NCBI RefSeq assembly: GCF_052115385.1
Contig: NZ_JBFRGP010000017.1
Location: 1-64,000, forward strand
DNA: 64,000 nt
Source of the DNA: Dyella_D sp052115385
GTDB taxonomy: Bacteria; Pseudomonadota; Gammaproteobacteria; Xanthomonadales; Rhodanobacteraceae
Direction: 5' to 3'
This document shows, piece by piece, positions 8,818 through 17,875 of the stretch. Numbering within the stretch: the first letter of the stretch is position 1; each line of letters opens with the position of its first letter. The position numbers and the translations under genes were made by a program. The notes beneath the pieces are model-generated. The model was not told the DNA's origin, did not search any database, and saw nothing but the letters and a program-made list of their open reading frames with translations.

Positions 8818-9438
8818 TCAAGCCTTGGCTTTGGCCAGCGCCAGATAGCGCTGGTGCAGGGCGGTCACTTCGGTATCCAGCGCGGCTTCTTCGCCGGTAT
8901 TGCCGATCACGTCGTCGGCGATGGCGAGGCGTTCTTCGCGTCGTGCCTGGCGCTCGATCATGCGGCGGGCCAGTGCTTCGTCGATGCCGTCGCGCCGCAC
9001 CAGCCGCGCGAGCTGCGCGGCTTCCGTGGTATCGACCACCAGCACGCGGTCGACCCAGCGGTAATGCGCGATGTTTTCGGCCAGCAGCGGAATCGCCAGC
9101 AGGCAGTACGGGCCGTGGTCGGCGCCGGCGCGTTCGCGCAGCCAGCTGCGCACGCGCGGGTGGGTGATCGCTTCGAGCTGGCGCCGCGCCATGTCGTCGG
9201 CGAATACGCGCCGGCGCATCGCGGCGCGGTCCAGTTGCCCGGCGCCGTCGAGTACGCCGGCGCCGAAGGTCTGCACGATCGCCGCCAGGCCCTCGCTGCC
9301 GGGCTGGACCACTTCCCGCGCGGCCACGTCGGCGTCGTAGACCATGATCCCCAGCGCCTCGAACCGGCGCGCCACTGCGCTCTTGCCGGAAGCGATGCCG
9401 CCGGTGAGCGCGACGACGTAGGGGCGCGGCACGTTCAC
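8818..9438 (-). CDS. coaE: Dephospho-CoA kinase
   Basis: CoaE phosphorylates the 3' hydroxyl of dephospho-CoA, the last step of coenzyme A synthesis. The 206-residue protein has the P-loop LTGGIASGKS near residue 9, the DADVAAREVVQPG segment and the lid region RRDGIDEALARRM. Translation should begin at GTG 9438, which overlaps the pilD stop as GTGA; this coupling and the length fit the family. The pilC-pilD-coaE order is conserved widely in gammaproteobacteria, so co-transcription with pilD is expected. Confidence 0.95.
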   Translation of the reverse strand: MNVPRPYVVALTGGIASGKSAVARRFEALGIMVYDADVAAREVVQPGSEGLAAIVQTFGAGVLDGAGQLDRAAMRRRVFADDMARRQLEAITHPRVRSWLRERAGADHGPYCLLAIPLLAENIAHYRWVDRVLVVDTTEAAQLARLVRRDGIDEALARRMIERQARREERLAIADDVIGNTGEEAALDTEVTALHQRYLALAKAKA

Positions 9439-10301
9439 CGCAGCCCGGTCAGCTGCTGATAAGTGAGCAGCAGCCAGTCGCCGGCGACGAACCACAGCCA
9501 GCCGGCCATGGCGATGAACGGGCCGAACGGGATCGGCACCTCGGCCTTGTGCCGGCGCAGCACGATCAGCGTACCGCCGATCAGCGTGCCCACCAGCGAG
9601 GACAGCAGCACGATCGGCAGCAGCGCGCCGGCGCCCATCCATGCGCCCATCGCGGCCAGCATCTTGAAGTCGCCGTAGCCCATGCCTTCCTTGCCGGTGG
9701 CGAGCTTGAACAGCCAGTACACGCTCCACAGGCTGAGGTAGCCGATGGCCGCGCCGATGATCGCCGAGGTGGGCGACACGAACATCGGCTGCAGGCTCAG
9801 CAGCAGGCCGATCCACAGCAAGGGGTAGTTGAGCTCGTCCGGCAGGTATTGCGTGCGGAAGTCGATGCCGGCCAGCGCGATCAGCAGCCAGGTGAAGGCC
9901 AGCCCCGCCAGCGCCGGCCAGGTCGGGCCGAACTTCCACACCACGATGGCGCTGAGCACGCCGCCGAGCAGTTCCACCAGCGGGTACTGGATGGAGATCG
10001 GCGCCTTGCAGTAGCGGCAGCGGCCGCGCAGCAGCAGCCAGCCGAACAGCGGGATGTTGTCGAACACCGACAGGCGATGCTTGCAGTGCGGGCAGTGCGA
10101 GGGCTCGCGCACGATGCCGGGGGGCAGCGGCTCGGCTTCTTCGGCGGGCAGTTCCAGCGCCTCGCGCGCCTGCTCGCGCCACATCGCCTCCATGCGCAGG
10201 GGCAGGCGCAGGATCACCACGTTGAGAAAGCTGCCCACCAGCAGGCCGAGCACGGCCGCCACGGTGGTCCAGGCCCAAAGAGGAAGCTCAGGCATCGTCA
10301 T
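9435..10301 (-). CDS. pilD: Prepilin peptidase / N-methyltransferase PilD
   Basis: PilD cleaves the leader of type IV pilins and type II secretion pseudopilins after Gly and methylates the new N-terminal Phe. The 288-residue membrane protein has the N-terminal cytoplasmic methyltransferase domain with two zinc-type Cys pairs (Cys70, Cys73, Cys95, Cys98) and the two catalytic aspartates, Asp147 in GIDFRTQ and Asp211 in GYGDFK. It lies downstream of pilC, after a terminator-like hairpin, and overlaps coaE. Its substrates include both pilins encoded at 27.2-28.4 kb. Confidence 0.96.
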   Translation of the reverse strand: MTMPELPLWAWTTVAAVLGLLVGSFLNVVILRLPLRMEAMWREQAREALELPAEEAEPLPPGIVREPSHCPHCKHRLSVFDNIPLFGWLLLRGRCRYCKAPISIQYPLVELLGGVLSAIVVWKFGPTWPALAGLAFTWLLIALAGIDFRTQYLPDELNYPLLWIGLLLSLQPMFVSPTSAIIGAAIGYLSLWSVYWLFKLATGKEGMGYGDFKMLAAMGAWMGAGALLPIVLLSSLVGTLIGGTLIVLRRHKAEVPIPFGPFIAMAGWLWFVAGDWLLLTYQQLTGLR

Positions 10302-10324
10302 CTCGGTGACAAATCGACAGCTAT

Positions 10325-10384
10325 AAAAAAAGCCCCCCTCTCCCAGCGGCGACCCGAAGGTAGTCCCCGTGGGAGAGAGGGGCT
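10325..10384 (-). terminator. Terminator-like hairpin between pilC and pilD
   Basis: On the minus strand an inverted repeat of about 15 bp (AGCCCCTCTCTCCCA with TGGGAGAGGGGGGCT) is separated by about 25 bases and followed by seven U residues. It begins 13 bases after the pilC stop and would reduce read-through into pilD. The arm sequence resembles the dispersed CCCCTCTCCC repeat at 44851-44873, so this terminator may be built from a repetitive element. Confidence 0.7.
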
Positions 10385-10397
10385 CGGATGCGGCAGC

Positions 10398-11666
10398 TTA
10401 CACGGTGCCCGCGAGCTTGAAGATCGGCAGGTACAGCGACACCACCATGCCGCCCACCAGCACGCCGAGGATCACCATGATCAGCGGCTCGAGCAGGGTG
10501 GACAGGGTGTCGACGGCGTTGTTGACCTCTTCCTCGTAGAACTCGGCCACCTTGAACAGCATGCTGTCCAGGGCGCCGGATTCCTCGCCGATGGCGGTCA
10601 TCTGCACCACCATGTTCGGGAACAGGCCGGTCTGGCGCATGGCCAGCTGCAGCTGGTGGCCGACTGCGATGTCGTCGCGCATCTGCCTGACCGCATCGCC
10701 GTAGACGATGCTGCCGGTGGCGCCGGCCACCGCGTCCATCGCTTCCACCAGCGGCACGCCGGCGCGGAAGGTGACGCCGAGGGTGCGGGCGAAGCGGGCG
10801 ATCGCGGACTGGCGCAGGATGGCACCGACCACGGGCAGCTTCAGCATCACGCGGTCCAGGAAATGCGCGAACTTCTGCGAGCGGTTCTTGGCCATCACCA
10901 GGGCGACGATGCCGCCGATGATGACGCCGATCACGACGTACCAGTAGCTCTGCATGAACTCCGAGGCGGAGATCACGATCTGGGTCGGCGCCGGCAGCTC
11001 GGCGCCGGCGTCCTTGAAGGTCTGCTGGAACACCGGCACCACGAACAGCAGCAGGATCATGCTGACCAGCAGCGCCACCGCCAGCACCATCACCGGATAG
11101 AACAGGGCCTTCTTGATCTTGCTCTTGATGGCCTCCATCCGCTCCTTGTAGGTCGCCACGGTGTCCAGCACCGTGTCGAGCACACCGGCGGATTCGCCCG
11201 CATGCACCAGGTTGCGGTAGAGCTCGTCGAACTGCACCGGATACTTCGCCAGCGCCTCGTGCATCGAGGCACCGCCTTCGATGCCCTGCTTGACGTCGAC
11301 CAGCATGTTCTTGAAGCGGATGTTCTTCTGGCCGTCGGCGATGATCTCGAAGGACTGCACCATCGGTACGCCCGAGGCCATCATGGTGGCGATCTGGCGG
11401 CTGAAGATGGCGACGTCGCGCGGCTTGACCGTGCTGCCGGCAGAGCCGAACAGGGGCTTGGACTTCTCGCGCACCGTCTGCGGATTCATGCCCTGGCGGC
11501 GCAGCTCGGCTTTCACCAGCGAGGCGTTCTTCGCCGGCATCTCGCCCTTCATGCGCTTGCCGCGCTTGTCCAGCGCCATCCAGTCGTACGTGGTCAACTG
11601 GCTGACGGCGGCGCGCGCTACGCCGCGGGCGCGAGCGTCTTTGGCTGCCGTAACTGCTGTGGCCAT
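10398..11666 (-). CDS. pilC: Type IV pilus inner membrane platform protein PilC
   Basis: PilC is the membrane platform that couples the assembly ATPase PilB to pilin polymerisation. The 422-residue product has two repeated GspF/PilC domains (about 90-215 and 295-415), each beginning with a FSRQIATMMASGVPM or FARTLGVTFRAGVPL type helix and containing the conserved GE(S/E)xG segment (HAGESAGVLD, AIGEESGALD), plus three hydrophobic membrane segments. Its N-terminal TYDWMALDKRGKRMKGE matches PilC start regions. A short GGGGGAG ribosome site precedes the ATG. It lies 141 bases after pilB on the same strand. Confidence 0.95.
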   Translation of the reverse strand: MATAVTAAKDARARGVARAAVSQLTTYDWMALDKRGKRMKGEMPAKNASLVKAELRRQGMNPQTVREKSKPLFGSAGSTVKPRDVAIFSRQIATMMASGVPMVQSFEIIADGQKNIRFKNMLVDVKQGIEGGASMHEALAKYPVQFDELYRNLVHAGESAGVLDTVLDTVATYKERMEAIKSKIKKALFYPVMVLAVALLVSMILLLFVVPVFQQTFKDAGAELPAPTQIVISASEFMQSYWYVVIGVIIGGIVALVMAKNRSQKFAHFLDRVMLKLPVVGAILRQSAIARFARTLGVTFRAGVPLVEAMDAVAGATGSIVYGDAVRQMRDDIAVGHQLQLAMRQTGLFPNMVVQMTAIGEESGALDSMLFKVAEFYEEEVNNAVDTLSTLLEPLIMVILGVLVGGMVVSLYLPIFKLAGTV

Positions 11667-11807
11667 TTAGGAACTCCCCCTTCGAGCGTGCCGGGCATGG
11701 AGCCGGCGACAGATTTGTTGCAGCTTAATCCAAATGCCTCAGGCAATCCGTGCCTTGGCACCCAACTCTAATGCTAGCTGTGTCGCGGTCTGGCAAGGAG
11801 GCGGATG

Positions 11808-13529
11808 TCAGTCCTTGGTCACGCGGTCGATCTCGGTCAGGCTGGTGACGCCCTGCTTGGCCTTCAACAGGGCCGACGCGCGCAGGTCGTTGACGCCCGC
11901 CTTGCGCGCCGCTTCAGCGATCTGCATCGCGTTGCCACCCTGCAGCACGATCTTCTGGATGTCCTCCAGCATCGGCATCACCTGATAGATGCCGACGCGG
12001 CCCTTGTAGCCTTCGTTGCAGTTGTCGCAGCCGACCGCTTCGTACAGGGTCAGGCCGGCGTCGATCTCTTCCTGGGTGAAGCCGGCGGCCAGCAGGGTCG
12101 CCGGTGGCAGGTCCAGCGGCTTCTTGCACTCGTGCAGGCGGCGGGCCAGGCGCTGGGCGATAATCAGGGTCACCGACGAGGTGATGTTGTAGGGCGCGAT
12201 GCCCATGTTCATCAGGCGCGAGATGGTCTGCGGCGCGTCGTTGGTATGCAGGGTGGACAGCACCATGTGGCCGGTCTGCGCCGCCTTGATGGCGATCTCG
12301 GCGGTTTCCAGGTCGCGGATTTCGCCGACCATGATCACGTCCGGATCCTGGCGCAGGAAGGAGCGCAGGGCTGCCGCGAAGGTCATGCCGCGCTTGGTGT
12401 TCTGCTGGACCTGGTTGATGCCCTCGACGCGGATTTCGACCGGGTCCTCGACCGTGGAGATGTTGCGCTCGTTGGTATTGAGGATATTGAGCGCCGTATA
12501 CAGCGACACGGTCTTACCGGAGCCGGTGGGGCCGGTGACCAGCACCATGCCGTAGGGCTTGTGGATCGCGTCGACGTAGAGCTGCTTCTGCACTTCCTCG
12601 TAGCCGAGCTTGTCGATGCCCATCTTGGCGGTCGAGGCGTCCAGGATACGCAGCACGATCTTCTCGCCGAACAGCGTGGGCAGCGTGCTGACGCGGAAGT
12701 CGACCGCGCGGCTCTTGGACAGGTTGAGCTTGATGCGGCCGTCCTGCGGCACGCGCCGCTCCGCGATGTCCAGGCCGGCCATCACCTTCAGGCGCGAGGA
12801 GATGCGCGAGGACAGCTTCATCGGCGGGCTGGCCACCGCGCGCAGCATGCCGTCCATGCGCAGGCGCACCCGGTAGTTGGTCTCGAACGGCTCGAAGTGG
12901 ATGTCCGAGGCGCCGCGCTTGATCGCGTCGACCAGGATCTTGTTGACGAACTTCACCACCGGCGCGTCGTCGTTCGCGTTGGCGTCGATGCCGGTGCTGT
13001 CGCCGTCCTCGTCGCCGGCCTCGAGCGCCAGTTCGTCCAGGTCGTCGCCGCCCAGGTCGGGGACTCGGGCGTTCATGGCGGTGAGCGCGCTCTCGATCAC
13101 CCGGTGCAGCTGGGCCCGCTCGACCAGGATCGGTTCCACCATGCAGTTGGAGTGGAACTTGATCTCGTCCAGGGCGTGCGACTGCATCGGGTCGGCGATG
13201 CCGACGAACAGGCGCTTGCCGCGGCGGAACAGGGGCAGGGCGTGATGCTTGTTGACCAGCGCCTCGCTGATCAGGTTGAGCGGCATGCTGGCCGGCTGCA
13301 GCGAGGACACATCCATCGCCGGCATGCCGAACTCGGCCGAGGCGAGCTGGGTGAGCCGGCTGCTGTCGATCAGGCCGTGGTCCAGCAGCCAGGCGGTCAG
13401 CGTGGTCTTGGCCTGGGTGGAGTCGAGTACCGCCTTGCGTACGTCCGGCTCGGGGAGGACCCCTTCGGACACCAGGCGGCGGGCCATGCCCGACAGCCCT
13501 GCCAGTGACGGTTGCATTTGCGTCGCCAT
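11808..13529 (-). CDS. pilB: Type IV pilus assembly ATPase PilB
   Basis: PilB is the hexameric ATPase that drives pilus extension. The 573-residue protein has an N-terminal MshEN-type domain (about 1-150), an acidic linker around 160-190, and a GspE-type ATPase with Walker A GPTGSGKT at 333-340, the Asp box around VEDPVEIRVEG, Walker B in DPDVIMVGEIRD and the His box TGHMVLSTLHTND. Cysteines in HECKK and CDNC form the expected zinc site. In related genomes the pilins lie next to pilB; here 14 kb of other genes, nine of them on the opposite strand, separate them. Confidence 0.96.
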   Translation of the reverse strand: MATQMQPSLAGLSGMARRLVSEGVLPEPDVRKAVLDSTQAKTTLTAWLLDHGLIDSSRLTQLASAEFGMPAMDVSSLQPASMPLNLISEALVNKHHALPLFRRGKRLFVGIADPMQSHALDEIKFHSNCMVEPILVERAQLHRVIESALTAMNARVPDLGGDDLDELALEAGDEDGDSTGIDANANDDAPVVKFVNKILVDAIKRGASDIHFEPFETNYRVRLRMDGMLRAVASPPMKLSSRISSRLKVMAGLDIAERRVPQDGRIKLNLSKSRAVDFRVSTLPTLFGEKIVLRILDASTAKMGIDKLGYEEVQKQLYVDAIHKPYGMVLVTGPTGSGKTVSLYTALNILNTNERNISTVEDPVEIRVEGINQVQQNTKRGMTFAAALRSFLRQDPDVIMVGEIRDLETAEIAIKAAQTGHMVLSTLHTNDAPQTISRLMNMGIAPYNITSSVTLIIAQRLARRLHECKKPLDLPPATLLAAGFTQEEIDAGLTLYEAVGCDNCNEGYKGRVGIYQVMPMLEDIQKIVLQGGNAMQIAEAARKAGVNDLRASALLKAKQGVTSLTEIDRVTKD

Positions 13530-13765
13530 AACCTGAATGTCGCCCAGCCCCCTGATTGGCAGGGAATTTACCGCAGATGTCGTGACCGGTCACCCATCAG
13601 TCGGGGCCAATGACGATAAGGTGACTCCCTGCACAGTTTTGCCGGCTCCGCGGACTTTTGCGGCACGGCCGTTACGTCATGAAAACATGGCCGTTTCGTC
13701 AAATCGGCCACAGCCGCTCCGTCGTGGGCAGGCTATCATTCGCGTTTACGCTCGGGGGAGTCATT

Positions 13766-14620
13766 TTGGACCGTATCAGTATCGTTTTGCCGGCCAAGAA
13801 CGAGGCCGCGGCCCTGAAGACCCTGCTGCCGCGCCTGCGGGCGACGCAGCCGGACGCCGAGATCATCGTGGTGGACGACGGCTCCACTGACGATACCCGC
13901 GAGATCTGCGGATCAGCCGACGTGCAATGCCTGTCCTCGCCGTACTCGATGGGCAACGGCGCGGCCGTCAAGCGCGGCGCCCGCGCGGCCAGCGGGGACA
14001 TCCTGGTATTTATGGACGGCGACGGGCAGCATGACCCGGCGGACATCGCCAGGCTGCTTGAGCGCTTGGCGGAGGGCTACGATATGGTGGTCGGCGCCCG
14101 TGACTGGGGTAGCCAGGCTGGCGTCGGCCGCGGCGTGGCCAATACGATCTATAACTGGCTGGCGACGCGGATGACGGGGCATGAGGTGGCGGATCTGACG
14201 TCAGGATTTCGCGCCGTGCGCGCCGAACGTTTCCGCGAGTTCCTGCACCTGCTGCCGAACGGATTTTCGTATCCGACGACCAGCACGATGGCGTTCTTCC
14301 GCAGCGCCTATCCCGTGGCGTACCTGCCGATCAAGGCAGCGCAGCGAGTAGGCAAGAGCCATATCAAGCCATTGAAGGACGGCGTGCGGTTCCTGCTCAT
14401 CATATTTAAGATCGCCACACTGTATTCGCCGCTGAAGCTGTTTGCGCCGACGGCCGTGGTGTTCTTCCTGCTCGGTTGCGCTAATTACGCGTGGACCTTC
14501 TCGCACGAAGGTCGCCTGACCAACATGAGCACGCTGATGTGGAGCGCGGCGGTCATCATCTTCCTGATCGGCTTGGTCTCGGAGCAGATCACGGCGCTGA
14601 TGTATCGGCGCGATGGTTGA
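13766..14620 (+). CDS. Family 2 glycosyltransferase, polyprenyl-phosphate glycosyltransferase type (GtrB/DPM1-like)
   Basis: The 284-residue protein begins with a GT-A fold: RISIVLPAKNEAAAL, VVDDGSTDDT at 35-44 and the metal-binding FMDGDGQHD at 82-90. After about residue 200 come two hydrophobic segments (FAPTAVVFFLLGCANYAW and AAVIIFLIGLVSEQITAL). This layout matches enzymes that load a single sugar onto polyprenyl phosphate, such as GtrB and dolichol-phosphate-mannose synthase. The TTG at 13766 is preferred as the start because GGGGGAG lies five bases upstream and the domain starts at once; longer in-frame starts add unrelated residues. It is the first gene of the plus-strand glycan cluster and its end overlaps the next gene by eight bases. 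Confidence 0.88.
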   Translation: MDRISIVLPAKNEAAALKTLLPRLRATQPDAEIIVVDDGSTDDTREICGSADVQCLSSPYSMGNGAAVKRGARAASGDILVFMDGDGQHDPADIARLLERLAEGYDMVVGARDWGSQAGVGRGVANTIYNWLATRMTGHEVADLTSGFRAVRAERFREFLHLLPNGFSYPTTSTMAFFRSAYPVAYLPIKAAQRVGKSHIKPLKDGVRFLLIIFKIATLYSPLKLFAPTAVVFFLLGCANYAWTFSHEGRLTNMSTLMWSAAVIIFLIGLVSEQITALMYRRDG

Positions 14621-15794
14621 GCGACCCCGCTTCCTGCTAGTGACGCGCAACCTGCCGCCGCTTGTCGGTGGCATGGAGCGGCTAAACTGGCATATGGCCC
14701 AGGAACTCGCTCGCTATGGCGAGGTTCGGGTGATCGGTCCAGCCGGTTCCGCCGTGCAGGCTCCTGCTGGCGTGGAGATCGTGGAAGTTCCGCTCCGGCC
14801 ATTGTGGAAATTCCTTGCTGGAGCATGTTTCGAAGCATGCAGGCTCGCGCGTCGCTGGCGTCCCGATGTGGTGATCGCCGGCAGCGGCCTCACCGCCTTG
14901 CCCGTCTGGCTCGCCGCGAGAAGCGCGAAAGCGCGCGCGGCAGCCTACGTGCATGGACTGGATATGGCAGTTTCGCATCCGGTCTATCGTGGACTGTGGT
15001 TCCCCGCGCTCCGGCGCATGGAACGCATCATCGCCAACAGTGAGGCGACCCGTGCCTTGGCCATCTCGGCCGGCGTTGCCGCTTCGAAGATTCGTATCGT
15101 CCATCCCGGTGTACAAATGCCCGCGCTTCCCGATGCCGAAGCGACGAAGCGTTTTCGCGCGGAGCATGGTCTGAGCGATTGGCCCCTGCTCCTCTCGGTT
15201 GGACGCTTAAGCACTCGCAAGGGCATGCGCGAGTTCGTGCAGCGAGCCTTGCCGCGCATCGTGCAGTCCGTTCCGGAGGCCACCCTGCTGGTGGTGGGCG
15301 ATGCGCCGAACGATGCGCTGCATGCGGGAGCGCAGACGATCGATTCGATCAAGGCCGAGGCTGTCCGGGCCGGTGTGGCGGAGCGCCTGCGTTTTCTTGG
15401 CCAGATCACCGATTACGGCCAGCTGGGTGTGGTGTACGGTGCCGCCGATGTCCATGTGTTTCCGGTGCGCGAACTTCCCGGCGACCCCGAGGGATTCGGC
15501 ATGGTTGCGGTGGAGGCGGCTGCCCATGGCTTGCCGACCGTGGCTTTCGCCACCGGTGGCGTGACCGATGCGGTCGCCGAAGGGCGGTCCGGGCGCCTGG
15601 TCAAGGCGGGCGACTACGAAGCGCTGGCCGACGCGGTGATAGATACATTGAAGTCCGGTGCCGAATTCGCGCAGCCTTGCCGGGATTTCGCCCAAGGATT
15701 TGCTTGGAACGCTTTTGGCGATGGCGTAGCGCACGCGGTGTCCATGGACATCGTCGATACGCATCGTGCATCGGCGTCCAGTTCGAGAGGCTGA
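14613..15794 (+). CDS. Family 4 glycosyltransferase
   Basis: The 393-residue protein is a GT-B fold glycosyltransferase. It starts with RFLLVTRNLPPLVGGMERL, the glycine-rich acceptor-side loop of GT4 enzymes. The donor-binding half contains LLSVGRLSTRKGMREFV and the E-x7-E element in DPEGFGMVAVEAAAHGLP near residue 290. It probably adds one sugar to a lipid-linked glycan on the cytoplasmic face; donor and acceptor cannot be told. It overlaps the upstream GT2 and is followed by the flippase after six bases, so it belongs to the same operon. Confidence 0.9.
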   Translation: MVERPRFLLVTRNLPPLVGGMERLNWHMAQELARYGEVRVIGPAGSAVQAPAGVEIVEVPLRPLWKFLAGACFEACRLARRWRPDVVIAGSGLTALPVWLAARSAKARAAAYVHGLDMAVSHPVYRGLWFPALRRMERIIANSEATRALAISAGVAASKIRIVHPGVQMPALPDAEATKRFRAEHGLSDWPLLLSVGRLSTRKGMREFVQRALPRIVQSVPEATLLVVGDAPNDALHAGAQTIDSIKAEAVRAGVAERLRFLGQITDYGQLGVVYGAADVHVFPVRELPGDPEGFGMVAVEAAAHGLPTVAFATGGVTDAVAEGRSGRLVKAGDYEALADAVIDTLKSGAEFAQPCRDFAQGFAWNAFGDGVAHAVSMDIVDTHRASASSSRG

Positions 15795-15800
15795 AGGCGC

Positions 15801-17087
15801 GTGGCGTCCTTTCTTCTTAGCAAAGTGGCTGCGCTGATTTCGTTCCGCGGCGGTTCGTTCGCGCGGAGTTCGCTGAACGTCATGGCTTGGAGCGCCGGTC
15901 GCCTGGGGGCGCAGCTGGCTTGGGTTCTATTGCTTGCGCGAGCGCTAGGGGCGTCGAGCTATGGCTTGTTTTCCGGCCTGGCTGCTCTTGCTTTGGCTAT
16001 GAGCGGTTTTGTCGGTCTCGGGCTTGGGTTGCGCATGTATCAGGATGCCGCCCGTGACCCGCAAATGTTGAGCGAGCGTTGGCGGCAGGCTTCCTTGCTG
16101 ACGGCGATCACCGGGGTGGCACTGGCGGGGGTTTACCTGCTTGTCGCCCGAGAAATCTACGCGACGGCTGGCGGATCGCTGTTGTTGGCTATCGCGATAT
16201 CCGAGCTGGTATGGGCGCCGTGGGTCACCCAGGTCGCCTACGCGTATGCGGCCCGCGGATGGATGGGGTTTGCATCGGCGGCCCCGGTGGTTCTTTCGAT
16301 GGCTCGCGTTATCGCCGTGCTCTTGTTGCATCTGTTCCCCGCCGGAGTGAGCATCGATACCTATGCTTGGCTACATGGCTTGCTTACCGCCGCTGCATCG
16401 TTGCTCCTGATTCTGGACAGCCGGCGCCGACTTGCCATCGAATCGGCAGGAAGCGCAGTTCGCTGGAGCGATATTCGATCCGGCTTGGGCTTCTCCGCCA
16501 TGCAGGCGAGCACGCTTGCGCTTAGCACGCTGGACAAGTCATTCGCACTCCTTTGGGGCGGGGAGGCATTGGCTGGGCGCTACGTCGCGGCGAACCGATT
16601 CGTAAGCGTCGCGGCCCTCCCTATCGATGCCATGGTGACAGCGGCTTTGCCCAGACTGTTTCGAGCGGTCGACAAGCCGATGGGTGCGGTACGGGCCCTG
16701 TCGTTGCTCGCCTTCGGCGCCGGAGGGTATGGCGTCGTGATGGGAGGGGTGGTTTGGCTCGGCAGCGGTCTGGTGCCGTGGCTTCTTGGCCCGAGCTTCG
16801 CTGAGTCTGCCGCGGCTGTACGTTTGCTGGCGCTGTACGTGCCCCTGTACTGCCTGCGTATCCTGGGAACCAATGCCCTGCTGGGTCTGGGGTGGAAAAG
16901 TTGGCGCTTCTTCAGCGAGGTGCTGGCCGTCTGCGCCATGGCGGCTGGTATCGCGTGGCGTGCGCCAATTGCCGGGCTTGAGGGCGTGGTGGAAGTAGTG
17001 CTTGGTGCCGAGGCTCTTCTTGGGGTGCTCGTATGGGGCCGTGTGGTCTACGGCATGACGCGGCGGATTAAAAAAATACATGAGTAA
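15801..17087 (+). CDS. Polysaccharide flippase (Wzx/MATE-like membrane protein)
   Basis: This 428-residue protein is almost entirely hydrophobic with about 12 membrane segments. The N-terminal SLNVMAWSAGRLGAQLAWVLLLARALGASSYGLFS has the pattern of O-antigen flippases of the MOP superfamily, with the usual GaxxYGxf stretch. It would move a lipid-linked oligosaccharide across the inner membrane. The start is GTG at 15801. It sits between a GT4 and two methyltransferases, overlapping the first methyltransferase gene by eight bases. No Wzy polymerase or chain-length regulator is present nearby. Confidence 0.85.
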   Translation: MASFLLSKVAALISFRGGSFARSSLNVMAWSAGRLGAQLAWVLLLARALGASSYGLFSGLAALALAMSGFVGLGLGLRMYQDAARDPQMLSERWRQASLLTAITGVALAGVYLLVAREIYATAGGSLLLAIAISELVWAPWVTQVAYAYAARGWMGFASAAPVVLSMARVIAVLLLHLFPAGVSIDTYAWLHGLLTAAASLLLILDSRRRLAIESAGSAVRWSDIRSGLGFSAMQASTLALSTLDKSFALLWGGEALAGRYVAANRFVSVAALPIDAMVTAALPRLFRAVDKPMGAVRALSLLAFGAGGYGVVMGGVVWLGSGLVPWLLGPSFAESAAAVRLLALYVPLYCLRILGTNALLGLGWKSWRFFSEVLAVCAMAAGIAWRAPIAGLEGVVEVVLGAEALLGVLVWGRVVYGMTRRIKKIHE

Positions 17088-17847
17088 CGACTACCTGCAT
17101 TCCGTGCGCGAGTATGAGCTTGGTCTCGTGATCGCCGAGCTTCCCGGTCCGGGTTCGGCTCAGGCAGGCGTGCGGGTATTGGACATCGGTGCCGGCACGG
17201 GGCATCAGTCGGCGCTGCTGCAGGCTCACGGATATCGGGTGACGGCGGTCGACCTCCCTGTGAGCAGCTATGCCGCCGAGCGGGTCTTTCCGGTGGTCGA
17301 TTACGATGGAACCCGATTGCCGCTGCCCGATTCGTCGGTGGATGTGGTGTTCAGCTCCAACGTGCTGGAACATGTCTCCTCCATCGGACCCCTGCTGGAT
17401 GAATGCCGGCGCGTCATGGCCAGCGGTGCGCTCGCCGTACATGTGCTGCCGACGCCTGCTTGGCGGTGGTGGACCAGCTTGACGCACTACCCCTGGCTGT
17501 TTACCAGAGTCTGGCGTCGGCTCGCCGGGCCAGTGCCCAAAGGCAAAGGAGGAGGCGGCAAGCCGCCAAGACCCTGGTGGACCATGTTGTGGCCGGAGCG
17601 TCATGGCGAGCGAGGCACGACGCTTACCGAGGCTCGTTATTTTTCAGAGCGGTGCTGGCAAGCGATGTTTGCCGAGGCGGGCTTCCGGGTCGAAAAAAGT
17701 TATCCGACCGGGCTGTTCTATACCGGGAACATGCTTTTCGCCGAGCGCTTGCCGATATCCGCACGCCGCTGGCTTTCCCGATGGCTGGGATCATCGTGCC
17801 GCGTATACGTGATGCGCGTGGCCCGTGCTGGCCGCGATGGCTCTTAA
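17080..17847 (+). CDS. Class I SAM-dependent methyltransferase
   Basis: The 255-residue protein has a Rossmann methyltransferase core with motif I VLDIGAGTGHQSALL near residue 33, the acidic end of strand 2 in VTAVDLP, and motif IV/post region VDVVFSSNVLEHV near residue 88, typical of Methyltransf_11. It is placed in the glycan cluster, so a sugar or glycolipid substrate is the likely target, but this is inference. It overlaps the flippase end by eight bases. Confidence 0.86.
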   Translation: MSNDYLHSVREYELGLVIAELPGPGSAQAGVRVLDIGAGTGHQSALLQAHGYRVTAVDLPVSSYAAERVFPVVDYDGTRLPLPDSSVDVVFSSNVLEHVSSIGPLLDECRRVMASGALAVHVLPTPAWRWWTSLTHYPWLFTRVWRRLAGPVPKGKGGGGKPPRPWWTMLWPERHGERGTTLTEARYFSERCWQAMFAEAGFRVEKSYPTGLFYTGNMLFAERLPISARRWLSRWLGSSCRVYVMRVARAGRDGS

Positions 17848-17875
17848 GATTCCATAGAGTGTTGCCAAGATCCGA

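Noticed and set aside
11667..11807. Sigma-54-like GGCACGGATTGCC upstream of pilC on the minus strand
   Set aside because: The GG and GC elements are about two bases too close, which sigma-54 does not tolerate.
9549..13508. Long plus-strand open frames opposite pilC and pilB (9549-11771 and 11805-13508)
   Set aside because: They mirror strongly biased pil genes, have low-complexity His/Gln/Asp-rich products and no ribosome sites or motifs.
13530..13765. Sigma-54-like TGGCAGGGAATTTACC upstream of the GT2 gene
   Set aside because: The -12 GC is absent (AC instead), so it is unlikely to work.
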